Assembly (NCBI GenBank): GCA_963724135.1 | Contig: CAVRTA010000006.1 | Location: forward strand, 186,001 to 250,000 | Reading direction: 5' to 3' | Source of the DNA: DATLGB01 sp963724135 | Lineage (GTDB): Bacteria > Actinomycetota > Thermoleophilia > Solirubrobacterales > Solirubrobacteraceae | Length of the DNA: 64,000 bases | Part shown: piece after piece, positions 38,968-47,221 of the stretch | Position numbering within the stretch: the first letter of the stretch is position 1 | How the letters are laid out: each line of letters begins with the position of its first letter | The notes under the pieces: generated by a model | The model's input: the letters and a program-made list of their open reading frames with translations, nothing else | Databases searched by the model: none | Told to the model about the DNA's origin: nothing | Position numbers and translations under genes: made by a program

Positions 38968-39447
38968 CTACTCGGGCGGCGGGAGCTCGTCCTGCTCGGT
39001 GCCGAGGCTCCACTCCTCGAGCTTCATGTCGAACCGCTTCCCCCCGAGCCGGTCGGCCAGGTCGTCGTCGAGGCTGTCCGCCGCCGCCGCGACGGTCAGC
39101 AGCGCGTTGCGCAACTCGGCCGACTGGAGATGGTGACCGAGCAGGTCGTACTCGGCGATCAGCGTCCCGCCGACGAGCCGGAACTTGACGAACAGGTGGC
39201 CCTGGTTGAGCTCGTTGAGCAGGTTCAGCGCCTCCGCGCCGCCCGGTGACTCGGGGTCGATGTCCTGCACCACCGGCGAGTGCACCTTGATCGCCACGCC
39301 GGTCTCGTTCCAGACGCTGAAGTGGATGAACACGCCCGCCGTCCCGAACAGCAGCCGGTAGCTGCGCCCGTCCGCCGCGGTGTCGAACTGGAAGTCCTCG
39401 CGAAGCAGGATCCCGGCGACCTGCTCGATGCTGGCGTTGACGTCCAT
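38968..39447 (-). CDS. YbjN/type III secretion chaperone-like protein
   Basis: 159 residues. The alpha-beta fold of YbjN and secretion chaperones: EQVAGILLREDFQFDTAADG, YRLLFGTAGVFIHFSV, a central helix ALNLLNELNQGHLFVKFRLV and a second GTLIAEYDLLGHH, then a helical tail. Actinobacterial relatives often sit beside signalling or cell-wall genes, with no known activity; no secretion system is present here. It ends three bases after the GGDEF gene, tail to tail. Structural class is likely; function unknown. Confidence 0.7.
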   Translation of the reverse strand: MDVNASIEQVAGILLREDFQFDTAADGRSYRLLFGTAGVFIHFSVWNETGVAIKVHSPVVQDIDPESPGGAEALNLLNELNQGHLFVKFRLVGGTLIAEYDLLGHHLQSAELRNALLTVAAAADSLDDDLADRLGGKRFDMKLEEWSLGTEQDELPPPE

Positions 39448-39474
39448 CGCAGAGCATCTTCGCAGCCGCGCTGG

Positions 39475-40398
39475 CTACACCCCCAGCGGCCGCGCGCAGC
39501 TCGCCCGCCGGCCGTCGGCCGTCACGAGCTTGTAGGCGCTGCCGATGAACGCGAAGATCCCGCCCATGTCGGTCCCGAAGCTCAGGCCGACCACGGGGAC
39601 GCCGGCGACCGACAGGCCGTGCGAAAGGTCGCCGACGGCCAGGCCGGCGTCGTTCATGACCCCGCTACCCGAGTCGCCGGGGACGCCGTAGCCCGCCCAG
39701 TTGAACCCGTTGGGGCTCGCGAACGGCACCAGCAGGGAGAGATCCGGCACGACCTCGCCGAACTTCGGATGGCCCTGCTCGACGGCGAACACGTAGCCAT
39801 GGCCGTAGTGCATCACCGGCTGCCCGACGGGGTTGCCGCAGAACACGCCGGTCGGGCCCAGCCCGCCCGCCACACCGGGCACGACCTTGAAGCCGGGGTT
39901 GATCCGCACGAGCGCGAAGTCCCGCCCGATCCCCTGGTCCATGCTCTTGACGACCGACCCGATCGCCGCGAGCGTCACCTTGGTGTCGTAGGGGTTGACG
40001 CGCACGGCCACCTGCGCGATGACCGTCCTGCCGTTCCCGGCGCAGTGACCGGCCGTGCCGATGTAGCTGGACGCGCCGTCGGTGAAGACGAAGTTCATGC
40101 TGCAGGCCGACGGCGAGACCATGCACGTGCCCGCCGACACCGCTCGCAGCGAGACGCCCTTGGGGCCGGCGTACGGCGGCGCCGTTCCGAGGCAGTTGAC
40201 CTCGAGCGCCGCGCGCGAGTCGTTGGGGAAGCTGACCTCGACCCCCTCGGGGCCCGCGGCGACGATCCTGGCCTCGAGCTCCGGGGTCAGCCACGACGGC
40301 CGCGGCTGGTCGAGCGTCTTCGGATCGGCGGCGACGGCCGATGTGGGCGCGCAACCGAAGGCGGCGAGCAGCCCGGCGACGAGAAACAGCCTGCGCAT
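39475..40398 (-). CDS. Secreted trypsin-like (S1-fold) protease
   Basis: 307 residues with a signal peptide (LFLVAGLLAAFGCAPTSAVA). The triad can be read: His in YIGTAGHCAGNG, Asp in GRDFALVRINPGF, and Ser in GVPGDSGSGVM. Cys residues (VNCLG, GTCMV, PSACS, GHCA, VFCGNP) suggest several disulphides. It resembles the streptogrisin/chymotrypsin-like exoproteases of actinomycetes, but the prodomain is short. The C-terminal Cys (RRASCARPLGV) may close a disulphide. It is transcribed away from the small Arg-rich gene to its right. Substrate unknown. Confidence 0.85.
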   Translation of the reverse strand: MRRLFLVAGLLAAFGCAPTSAVAADPKTLDQPRPSWLTPELEARIVAAGPEGVEVSFPNDSRAALEVNCLGTAPPYAGPKGVSLRAVSAGTCMVSPSACSMNFVFTDGASSYIGTAGHCAGNGRTVIAQVAVRVNPYDTKVTLAAIGSVVKSMDQGIGRDFALVRINPGFKVVPGVAGGLGPTGVFCGNPVGQPVMHYGHGYVFAVEQGHPKFGEVVPDLSLLVPFASPNGFNWAGYGVPGDSGSGVMNDAGLAVGDLSHGLSVAGVPVVGLSFGTDMGGIFAFIGSAYKLVTADGRRASCARPLGV

Positions 40399-40471
40399 GT
40401 GGATCTCCCTGCGGTCAGAAATCGCCGAGCCGTCAGGTCCCTACTACACCGTTTTCGTGCCGGTCGAAACA

Positions 40472-40657
40472 TCACGCGCGGCGGCGGCGCAGCTCGCGCT
40501 CGATCAGGCTCAGCGTGGCCCGCTCGTCGTCGCGCAGGCACGGCCGCTCGCGCAGCATCCGCTCCATGCGGTCGAGCACCTCGGCTCCATAGCGGTGCAG
40601 CGGGGCAGGATGCGTCGTGTCGGCGATCGGGAACTCGTGGACTGTCGGCGTGGTCAC
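40472..40657 (-). CDS. Small acidic/basic helical protein, unknown
   Basis: About 61 residues from a GTG near 40,657: TTPTVHEFPIADTTHPAPLH, then a helix of alternating charges (VLDRMERMLRERPCLRDDER) ending in Arg-rich LRRRR. The start is chosen because an open frame further upstream lacks protein-like sequence; a purine-rich stretch precedes the GTG. Unknown family. Helical part could be a leucine-zipper-like dimer. It is divergent from the cold-shock gene. Confidence 0.45.
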   Translation of the reverse strand: MTTPTVHEFPIADTTHPAPLHRYGAEVLDRMERMLRERPCLRDDERATLSLIERELRRRRA

Positions 40658-40745
40658 GTTCGCTCTCCTCCTCTGCAGAGGAGGCGTGACAGCGCAGCGA
40701 ACGGTGTTCACTGCCCCCATTGTCACGCCGCGGACCGAGTTCGGC

Positions 40746-40751
40746 TAGCAT
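40746..40751 (+). promoter_or_regulatory. Putative -10 box TAGCAT before cold-shock leader
   Basis: TAGCAT lies 122 bases before the cold-shock ATG, with a TTGTCA about 20 bases upstream. Transcription from here gives a leader of about 115 bases, the length typical for cold-shock mRNAs, and in contrast to the leaderless genes around it. Confidence 0.4.
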
Positions 40752-40873
40752 TTCGCTGGCTGAGCGTCCGCTCAGCACTACAAGCGTTGCCCCGCATTTC
40801 CAGGTTGTTGCGTCGTATCAGCACCCTCCGAGCGTCATGCAGTGCACGAACCCCCCTAGGAGGGAACTGAACA

Positions 40874-41077
40874 ATGGCCACCGGAACCGTCAAGTGGTTC
40901 AACGACGACAAGGGCTTCGGGTTCATCACGCCCGACGACCAGGGCAAGGACCTCTTCGTCCATCACACCGCCATCGGCGGCAGCGGCTTCAAGACGCTCG
41001 CCGAGGGCGCGAAGGTCTCCTACGACGCCGAGCAGGGCCCCAAGGGCCCGGCGGCGACGAACGTCCAGGTCCTCTAG
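40874..41077 (+). CDS. Cold-shock protein, CspA family
   Basis: 67 residues, the full CSD beta barrel: TVKWFNDDKGFGFITPDD contains RNP1 (KGFGFIT), DLFVHHTAI is RNP2. It binds single-stranded RNA and DNA and melts hairpins. A canonical AGGAGGG lies nine bases before the ATG, rare in this window and typical of abundant proteins. A probable promoter and a leader of about 115 bases precede it, and a UUCG hairpin terminator follows. Confidence 0.97.
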   Translation: MATGTVKWFNDDKGFGFITPDDQGKDLFVHHTAIGGSGFKTLAEGAKVSYDAEQGPKGPAATNVQVL

Positions 41078-41095
41078 ACCTGTCGTAATGCGGTG

Positions 41096-41119
41096 CGAGC
41101 GTCGCTTCGGCGGCGCTCG
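41096..41119 (+). terminator. Hairpin terminator with TTCG loop
   Basis: Ten-base stem (CGAGCGTCGC with GCGGCGCTCG, one wobble pair) closed by a TTCG tetraloop and followed by TCCGTTTA. It lies 19 bases after the cold-shock stop codon and before the convergent small gene. Confidence 0.7.
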
Positions 41120-41124
41120 TCCGT

Positions 41125-41304
41125 TTATCCGCCCTGCGGGCGGTGGCCAGGACCGCCGCCGCCGTGCTTGCGCGAGCCCCTGCGCGCCTTGCCGCCGCCG
41201 GCCGTCTTGTGCGGCGGCTCAGCATTCAGGCTCGACCGCTGCTCCTCCAGCTTCTTGATCCGCTCGAGAGCCGCAGCGCGCTTGTCCTTGGGCGTCTCCG
41301 TCAT
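41125..41304 (-). CDS. Small conserved-looking basic protein, unknown
   Basis: 59 residues from ATG 41,304: TETPKDKRAAALERIKKLEE, then RSSLNAEPPHKTAGGGK and a Gly/Arg/His-rich end. The first half is a charged helix, the second is unstructured and basic. The pattern suggests a nucleic-acid or ribosome binding accessory, but no family is recognised. It lies tail to tail with the cold-shock gene, whose hairpin may terminate both. Confidence 0.55.
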   Translation of the reverse strand: MTETPKDKRAAALERIKKLEEQRSSLNAEPPHKTAGGGKARRGSRKHGGGGPGHRPQGG

Positions 41305-41370
41305 GGACCAGACCCTAACGGAGGCGCCTCCCGCATAAGCGCCACCACGAGCCGGTACACTCGCGTACCA

Positions 41371-42726
41371 ATGCCCCTCGCCGAGGCCCCCGAGGTCGCC
41401 TCCTCCCCCGCCGGCTCCGCCGACGGCGAGCCCGTCCGCATGCCGCCGGGCCTGCCGCTGAACCGCCTGCTGCAGACGCTGCGCTTCGGCTGGCGCCCGG
41501 CGGCCTTCACCCTGCGAGCCCAGCGCGAGCTCGGCGAGGTCTTCCGGGTCAAGCTGCTCTCGCGCGACGACGCCTTCGTGGTCACCACCCACCCCGACCA
41601 CGTCAAGTCGCTGTTCACCGCGCCCTACGACGACGTGCCGTCGCTGACCGCCGACTCGCCGCTGCGCCCGTTCCTCGGCTCCAACTCGGTACTCACGCTC
41701 AACGGCGACGCGCACATGCGCGCGCGCAAGGTGCTGCTGCCGCCCTTCCACGGCGACGCCGTCCGGCGCTACACGAGAATCATCGAGACCGCGATCTCCC
41801 GCGAGATCGACACCTGGCGCCCCGGCCAGACCTTCGCGCTCGCGCCGCGCATGCAGGAGGTCACGCTCGACGTGATCATGGCCGGCATCTTCGGCATCGA
41901 CGGCCAGCCCGCCCCGGGCACCCACGAGCGCCGCGTCCGCGACATCATCCGCCGGCTGGTGGCGATCTCGACCATCCCCGCCTGGGACCTCGTCGAGCTC
42001 TCCAACATGGGCCGCGTCGAGCCGCAGGGGCTGCTCAAGTTCGTCCTCGGCCCCGTCGACCGCCGCTTTCACGCGCTCATCCGCGACCGCCGGGCGCGCG
42101 GCGAGGTCGAGGGCGAGGACGTCATGTCGCTGCTGCTGCGCACCCACGACGACGACCGCGTCGTGCGCGACGAGCTGCTCACGCTCGTGCTCGCTGGTCA
42201 CGAGACGACCGCCAACTCGCTCGCCTGGGCGCTCGAGCGCCTGACCCGCGTGGGGCGCGACGCCTACGAGAAGCTGCGCGAGTCCGCGCGGGCCGGCGAG
42301 GAGGGGTACGTCGAGGCCACCGTCCACGAGGCGATGCGCATGCGCCCCGTCATCCCGATGGTCGGCCGCCTGGTCCAGCGGCCCTGGCGCCTCGGCGAGT
42401 ATGTCGTCCCGGCCGGCACCCCGGTGGCCATGTCCATCAACGCCCTGCACCACCGCGAGGACGTCTACCCGGACCCCTTCGCCTTCCGCCCCGAGCGCTT
42501 CTTGGGCACCAAGCCCGGCACCTACACCTGGATCCCCTTCGGCGGCGGCACCCGCCGCTGCCTCGGCGCCTCCCTGGCCATGGCCGAGCAGAAGATCGTC
42601 CTGCGCGAAATCGCTCGCCGCGCCGACCTCGCCGCCCCCGACTCCGCCCCCGAGCGCGGCCGCCAGCGCAACGTCACCACCATCCCCCACCGCGGCGGCC
42701 GCGTCACGGTCACCGCCGTGCGTTGA
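41371..42726 (+). CDS. Cytochrome P450
   Basis: 451 residues, soluble class. I-helix oxygen motif AGHETT at 275-280 (Thr279/280), K-helix ExxR at Glu320-Arg323 (EAMRMRP), PERF motif (FRPERFLG), and heme loop FGGGTRRCLG with proximal Cys397. It resembles the CYP family 110/102-like fatty-acid or terpenoid hydroxylases of actinobacteria; substrate unknown. No ferredoxin gene is next to it. TACACT nine bases before the ATG suggests leaderless transcription. The last codons overlap the TTG of the downstream TetR gene, so the regulator is co-translated. Confidence 0.96.
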   Translation: MPLAEAPEVASSPAGSADGEPVRMPPGLPLNRLLQTLRFGWRPAAFTLRAQRELGEVFRVKLLSRDDAFVVTTHPDHVKSLFTAPYDDVPSLTADSPLRPFLGSNSVLTLNGDAHMRARKVLLPPFHGDAVRRYTRIIETAISREIDTWRPGQTFALAPRMQEVTLDVIMAGIFGIDGQPAPGTHERRVRDIIRRLVAISTIPAWDLVELSNMGRVEPQGLLKFVLGPVDRRFHALIRDRRARGEVEGEDVMSLLLRTHDDDRVVRDELLTLVLAGHETTANSLAWALERLTRVGRDAYEKLRESARAGEEGYVEATVHEAMRMRPVIPMVGRLVQRPWRLGEYVVPAGTPVAMSINALHHREDVYPDPFAFRPERFLGTKPGTYTWIPFGGGTRRCLGASLAMAEQKIVLREIARRADLAAPDSAPERGRQRNVTTIPHRGGRVTVTAVR

Positions 42727-43280
42727 GCGAGCATCGCGACCGCCTCGTCGCCGCCATGGCGCAGGCCGTCCGCGAGCAGGGCTTCCGCGACACCACCGTC
42801 GCCGACGTCGTCGCCCGCGCCCGCACCTCCCGCCGCACCTTCTACGAGCACTTCACCTCCCGCGAGGACTGCTTCCTCGCCGTCTTCGACGCCCTCAACG
42901 ACCAGCTGCTCCAGCGCATCACCGACGCCGTCGACCCCACCGGCGACTTCGAGCGACAGGCCGAGCTCGCTGTCGACGCCTACCTCGACGCCGTCGCCTC
43001 CGAACCTGCCATCACCGCCTCCTTCGCGCGCGAGCTCCCCGCCCTGGGCGAGGCCAGCGCGGCGCGCATGCACGCCGTCTACGAGCGCTTCGCCGCGGTG
43101 TTCGTCGAGCTCTCGCGCCAGAGCCAGGGCCGCGTCCACCCGCTGTCGCCCGACGCCGCCCTCATCCTCGTCTCCGGGATGCGCGAGCTAGTCACCGTCG
43201 CCGTCGACCACGGCCGCGACGTCCGCGAGGTCCGGCCGGCGGCGCTTGACGTGATCACCGCTGTGCTGCGACCGCGATAG
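42723..43280 (+). CDS. TetR family transcriptional regulator
   Basis: 185 residues from a TTG that overlaps the P450 stop. N-terminal HTH: LVAAMAQAVREQGFRDTTVA, DVVARARTSRRTFYEHFTSR is the recognition helix and its follow-on, then EDCFLAVFDALNDQLLQ. The ligand domain is helical with an effector pocket rich in Ala and Leu. It probably controls the P450 upstream in response to its substrate; this is inferred from the coupling. This is the last chromosomal gene before the accessory island. Confidence 0.9.
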   Translation: MSEHRDRLVAAMAQAVREQGFRDTTVADVVARARTSRRTFYEHFTSREDCFLAVFDALNDQLLQRITDAVDPTGDFERQAELAVDAYLDAVASEPAITASFARELPALGEASAARMHAVYERFAAVFVELSRQSQGRVHPLSPDAALILVSGMRELVTVAVDHGRDVREVRPAALDVITAVLRPR

Positions 43281-43392
43281 CGTGTCGCCCACAGAGGCTG
43301 TCCTTCCTGACCGCGTTTTCGGGCGAACCACCGAAGTTGCCTTCACCCGCGTTTCGTCTTGACCTGGGCTCCTTGCGATCTGGTCGCTGCCG

Positions 43393-44274
43393 CTAGCCGA
43401 AATCGAGCCGGTCTGCGATGTCATCCACCGAGCGGTGATGCTCGTCTAGCTGGTGCTGTCGTCGTTGTTCGATGGCCCGCTGCTGCTTCTCGTGCTCGGC
43501 GACGTCGGCGTTGACCTTCTCGATAACGTGACGCAGTGTCTCTGCGTGGTAGCGATCTATCTCGTCCATGGTCGTCCCATCGAGTACGACCTTGTCACCG
43601 CGAACGCGGCAGATGCCGGGTCGATGCATCGTGGTCCAACGGGGTGGATGGTCCCAGGTCTGCTCGAAGTGTCGCGCCCAATCGGGAGATGGACGGCGTG
43701 AAAGCTGAAGTGGAACGCGATAGAGCGCACTCCCTCTGGTGCCGTCGTTGGGAGGCGTGCTCACCCCAGCTCTATCTACGCCCACGATGCGGATCGGGTC
43801 ATCCGGCCCCGAAGGCGTTTGCGCGCTGCCAACACCGCTGTTGACCGTCGTCGGACTTCCGGCGCCCGCCTGATGCCCGAGAGCATCGGCGTAAATGATC
43901 TTGGCCGTAACAGCGGGATCGCCTGGGTCCAACTCTCGATACAAGAGGTCGGTCAAGAAGCTCGGCATCGTGACATCGCCAAGTCGGATAGGAAGAATGC
44001 TTGTCCGCCCGTTGTTGAGGCCCCTAGTAGCGGCGAGGGAGAGTTCTTTTTGGCACCACTCTGACTGGACCGAGTGTCTGGAGATCAAGGCAACGACGAA
44101 GTCAGCATCAAGAACCGCCGCGCCAACTCGCTGAACGATGGACTCACCTGTTCGCAGCTCGACTTCATCGCGCCAGACCTTCGCCCCAAGCGCAACGAGA
44201 GCGTCGTAGAGCTTGATCGCAAGATCCTTATCTCGATGCGAGTAGCTCAAGAAGAGATTCGGCGTTCCGGCCAT
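43393..44274 (-). CDS. TIR-domain protein with conserved C-terminal module
   Basis: 293 residues. Residues 5-135 are a bacterial TIR domain: LFLSYSHRDKDLAIKLYDAL, VWRDEVELRTGESI, the catalytic region SEWCQKEL with Glu77, and SILPIRLGDVTMP. Active TIR domains cleave NAD+ in antiphage systems. A linker rich in Gly, Ser and Pro (140-180) leads to a distinct C-terminal module (about 190-275): RVPLQLSRRPSPDWARHFEQ, PRWTTMHRPGICRVRGDKVV, and DEIDRYHAETLRHVIEKVNA. I know no name for that module. It lies 67 bases after hsdM on the same strand, so it belongs to the restriction locus or is carried with it. No frameshift is seen. Confidence 0.85.
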   Translation of the reverse strand: MAGTPNLFLSYSHRDKDLAIKLYDALVALGAKVWRDEVELRTGESIVQRVGAAVLDADFVVALISRHSVQSEWCQKELSLAATRGLNNGRTSILPIRLGDVTMPSFLTDLLYRELDPGDPAVTAKIIYADALGHQAGAGSPTTVNSGVGSAQTPSGPDDPIRIVGVDRAGVSTPPNDGTRGSALYRVPLQLSRRPSPDWARHFEQTWDHPPRWTTMHRPGICRVRGDKVVLDGTTMDEIDRYHAETLRHVIEKVNADVAEHEKQQRAIEQRRQHQLDEHHRSVDDIADRLDFG

Positions 44275-44341
44275 GGATCGAAGCTATCTCGTCGTCAGGA
44301 CACCTCGCCGAGATTGATGCTGCATCCAGACGCTGGGAGCG

Positions 44342-45914
44342 CTAAATGCGGTGCTCTTCGTCGGGAACTAGCGCCTCGACGGCATCGATGTCATCGTCGG
44401 AACTGCCGTTCTTGCCGTTGCCCGACAGGAGATCAGCGACAACTTGGAACTGCTCGAGGGCGGCAGTTAGGTTCTCGACGATCTCCTCGGCGATGACCTC
44501 GGGCGCAGGCAGGTTAGCCGCGTCCTCGAGCGACTCGTCCTTGACCGTCGGCCCAGAAGATCGAGGTTGAAGCCGGGCCGCTCGGCTTGAGCTCGTCGTA
44601 GGTCCAGCGCTTGAACTGCTCGCTCTCCTCGCGCTCGTGCCGCTCGCCGGGCTTGTAGGCGACGACGAAGTCGTCGAGGTCAGAGCGCTTCAGCGTCCTT
44701 GTCTTGAGCGTGAAGTGCTGGTTGGTGCGGAAGTCGTAGACCCAGACCTCCTTGGTCGCTGGCTCCGTCGAGGCGGCTCTTGCGCTCGAAGAAGAGGACG
44801 TTGGCCTTGACGCCTTGGGCATAGAAGATGCCGGTCGGCAGGCGCAAGATCGTGTGGACGTCGCACTCTTCGAGCAGTCGCCGGCGGATCGTCTCGCCGG
44901 CCCCGCCTTCGAAGAGGACGTTGTCGGGAAGAACGACTGCCGCCGTGCCGCCGATCTTCAGCATCGAGCGAATGTGCTGGACGAAGTTGAGCTGCTTGTT
45001 CGAGGTCGTCGCCCAGAAGTCCTGACGCTGAGATCGTCGATGTCTTCTCTCTCGACGCTTGCCGTCCTCGCCGACCATCGTCACCGACGACTTGCGCCCG
45101 AAGGGCGGATTGGCCAGGACCATGTCGACCTTCTCCTTCGGCTCGGCGACGCAGCGCATCGCCGACCTCGATCGGCGGCTCGGCATCAGGCTCGGCTCGA
45201 ACCGATGCCGTGGAGGAAGAGGTTCATCGCGCACAGCCGCGCGGTGTTGTCGACGATCTCGGTGCCGCAGAAGGCCTCGTCGCGCAGGAACCTCTTCTGA
45301 TCGCGGTCGAGCTCGTGGCTGCTCTGCGATGTAGTCGTGGGCGGCGAGCAGGAAGCCGCCGGTGCCGCAGCAGGGATCAGCGATCCGCTGGCCCGGCTGC
45401 GGCTGCATGACATCGACCATCGCCTTGATCAGGGCGCGCGGCGTGAAGTACTGGCCGGCGCCGGACTTCGTGTCGGCGGCGTTCTTCTCAAGCAGTCCTT
45501 CGTAGGCGTCCCCCTTGACGTCGGCATCGATCCCGATCCAGGTCTCGGGTTCGATCAGATCGACGATCAGCCGCTTCAGCTTGGCTGGGTCCTGGATCCT
45601 GTTCTGCGCCTTGCGGAAGATCAGCCCGAGCAGCGCCGGACTCTCGACCGAGCTCGCTGCAGCAGGACCTGATGTAGTGAGCTTCGAGCTCCGGCCCGTC
45701 CTTCTCCAGCAGCGATGGCCAGTCGAAGCCCTCAGGAATCCGCGACTGCCTGATTGAACGGCGGCTGCGTCCGCTCGTGCGCCATCTTGAGGAAGAGCAG
45801 GTAGGTGAGCTGCTCGACGTAGTCGCCATACGAGAGCCCGTCGTCGCGGAGGAGATTGCAGAAGTTCCAGAGCTTCTGGACGAGTTGACGGGAATGCGAA
45901 TCCATGGCTCTCAT
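44342..45914 (-). pseudogene. hsdM: Type I methyltransferase subunit hsdM with several one-base insertions
   Basis: Start ATG 45,914 overlaps the hsdS stop as TGATG. The pieces, in different frames, make a normal HsdM of about 515 residues: SRQLVQKLWNFCNLLRDDGL; RIPEGFDWPSLLEKDGPELE; DPCCGTGGFLLAAHDYI (SAM motif I); RFLRDEAFCGTEIVDNTARL; VDMVLANPPFGRKS (catalytic NPPF); GGTAAVVLPDNVLFEGGAGE; VIAEEIVENLTAALEQFQVV; end DEEHRI. I count at least eight frame changes between about 45,745 and 44,555. Those I resolved are single extra bases. The first 170 and last 200 bases are clean. Every motif survives, so this looks more like unpolished sequence than decay. Confidence 0.85.
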
Positions 45915-47200
45915 CAGCTTGCGGTCTGCGCTTCCGATCGCACAGCGTTCTCGCTTTCGAGTCTTCCGGTCAGTCCTCGATCAAGCGTTGCCCGTCGGAG
46001 AGCTTCGGACTTTCGAAGCGCCGCATCTCGAGCATCGCGGAGGTCGTCGATCGCTGCACGCGCCTCTGCTAGGCGAACGACTACTTCGTCTTGAACGTCA
46101 CGAGGCGGCAGCGGCAGCATCAGCTTCTTCGCATCCGCAAGCTTCAGCCGACTCCGACCCAGCCCGTGCACGGTGTGAGCAGCCTGACGGCGGACAGAAC
46201 GCGAGTTCAGGCAGGCGGCTAGGAATTCCGGGTTCACATTCGCACGCGGACGGATTCGAGGGCAGTCAGCCTTCACGATCGCTGGTCCTAGCGACGCTGG
46301 GACAACGCAGGCACGTGGCAGATCATCGCCAAGCGACGCCATGACGACATCGCCAGCCCGCGCCTCATGAGCCGAGAGGGTGGCGAAATGATCCTCCGAG
46401 ATATGCGCTTCAGCATTCAGCAAGACCCCCTCCCCAACGTTCTGAAGGCGGATGACCCTCGGACCGCTGTCGGTGTAGTGAGCGGACTTTAGATTCGACC
46501 CGAAGGGCCCATCTGTGATCGCTCGTGGCTCATCTGAAGCAAGCTGGACCAGAGGTACCAGCGGCCACGCCGAAGCAAGACCAGAGCTTCTTCTGGCTCC
46601 AACCAATTCTCCCGTGTACGCCGCTTCGAATAGCGAAGCTTGCAACTCCACCCATCTCTCGTCGGTTGCACTAAGCAGCCGTTGCCCAGCGTCAATCTCC
46701 AGAAGCATGGTCTTGAGCTGCCTAACGATGGTTCGCTGCTCATCTAGCGGCGGCACAGGAATCGGAATCTCGGCGGCGCGCTTGCCAGATATCTCCTTGA
46801 AGGTTGTGCCGCTCGCCATGGATTCTGCGATGGGCCTGGCATGCAACAACCACCAGTAGAGGAACTCGCTCAGGACCTCCTCGGACGGCACAAACGATTT
46901 GAATCCTTGCGAGGTACACAGCTCGTTCGCCGCGATCGCGACGTAGCCAATTGGTGCCCGTGAAGAAAAGAGAACGGTTCCAGCCGGAACGAGTTGCGTG
47001 GGGCACGAGTCGTATCCAGCCTTCGTGATCGACCGTGCTCCCCCTGAGATGTACATCTCGTCGTAACCCGTGAGATCGGCGACTCCCAGCCACGGGATCT
47101 CCCCACCCCAATACTTCGGCTCCTTTGATTTTGGGGTGGAGCCACCGACCACCCGCGCAATGTCGCCGATCTTCTTCCAGTGCCAGCCATGAGGAAGCAC
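45914..47200 (-). CDS. hsdS: Type I restriction specificity subunit
   Basis: 428 residues from GTG 47,200. If one extra C near 47,212 is removed, an ATG at 47,225 overlapping the hsdR stop gives MSTNGQLAVLPHGWHW, a more natural start. Two target-recognition domains and two conserved helical regions: first half GWHWKKIGDIARVVGGSTPK to PIPVPPLDEQRTIVRQLKTM; second half PLVQLASDEPRAITDGPFGS to MLPLPPRDVQDEVVVRLAEA with a coiled coil (AAIDDLRDARDAALRKSEAL). It sets the DNA target of the HsdM2S and R2M2S complexes. Unlike hsdR and hsdM on either side, the whole 1.29 kb is open without a frame change. Confidence 0.93.
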   Translation of the reverse strand: MLPHGWHWKKIGDIARVVGGSTPKSKEPKYWGGEIPWLGVADLTGYDEMYISGGARSITKAGYDSCPTQLVPAGTVLFSSRAPIGYVAIAANELCTSQGFKSFVPSEEVLSEFLYWWLLHARPIAESMASGTTFKEISGKRAAEIPIPVPPLDEQRTIVRQLKTMLLEIDAGQRLLSATDERWVELQASLFEAAYTGELVGARRSSGLASAWPLVPLVQLASDEPRAITDGPFGSNLKSAHYTDSGPRVIRLQNVGEGVLLNAEAHISEDHFATLSAHEARAGDVVMASLGDDLPRACVVPASLGPAIVKADCPRIRPRANVNPEFLAACLNSRSVRRQAAHTVHGLGRSRLKLADAKKLMLPLPPRDVQDEVVVRLAEARAAIDDLRDARDAALRKSEALRRATLDRGLTGRLESENAVRSEAQTAS

Positions 47201-47221
47201 CGCGAGCTGACCATTCGTGGC

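Noticed and set aside
40752..40873. Riboswitch in the cold-shock leader
   Set aside because: The leader has no recognisable aptamer core; a temperature-sensitive cold-shock leader is enough to explain its length.
43281..43392. Left attachment site as a copy of the tRNA-Arg 3' end
   Set aside because: I looked for a copy of the tRNA 3' part in the spacer after the TetR gene and found none.
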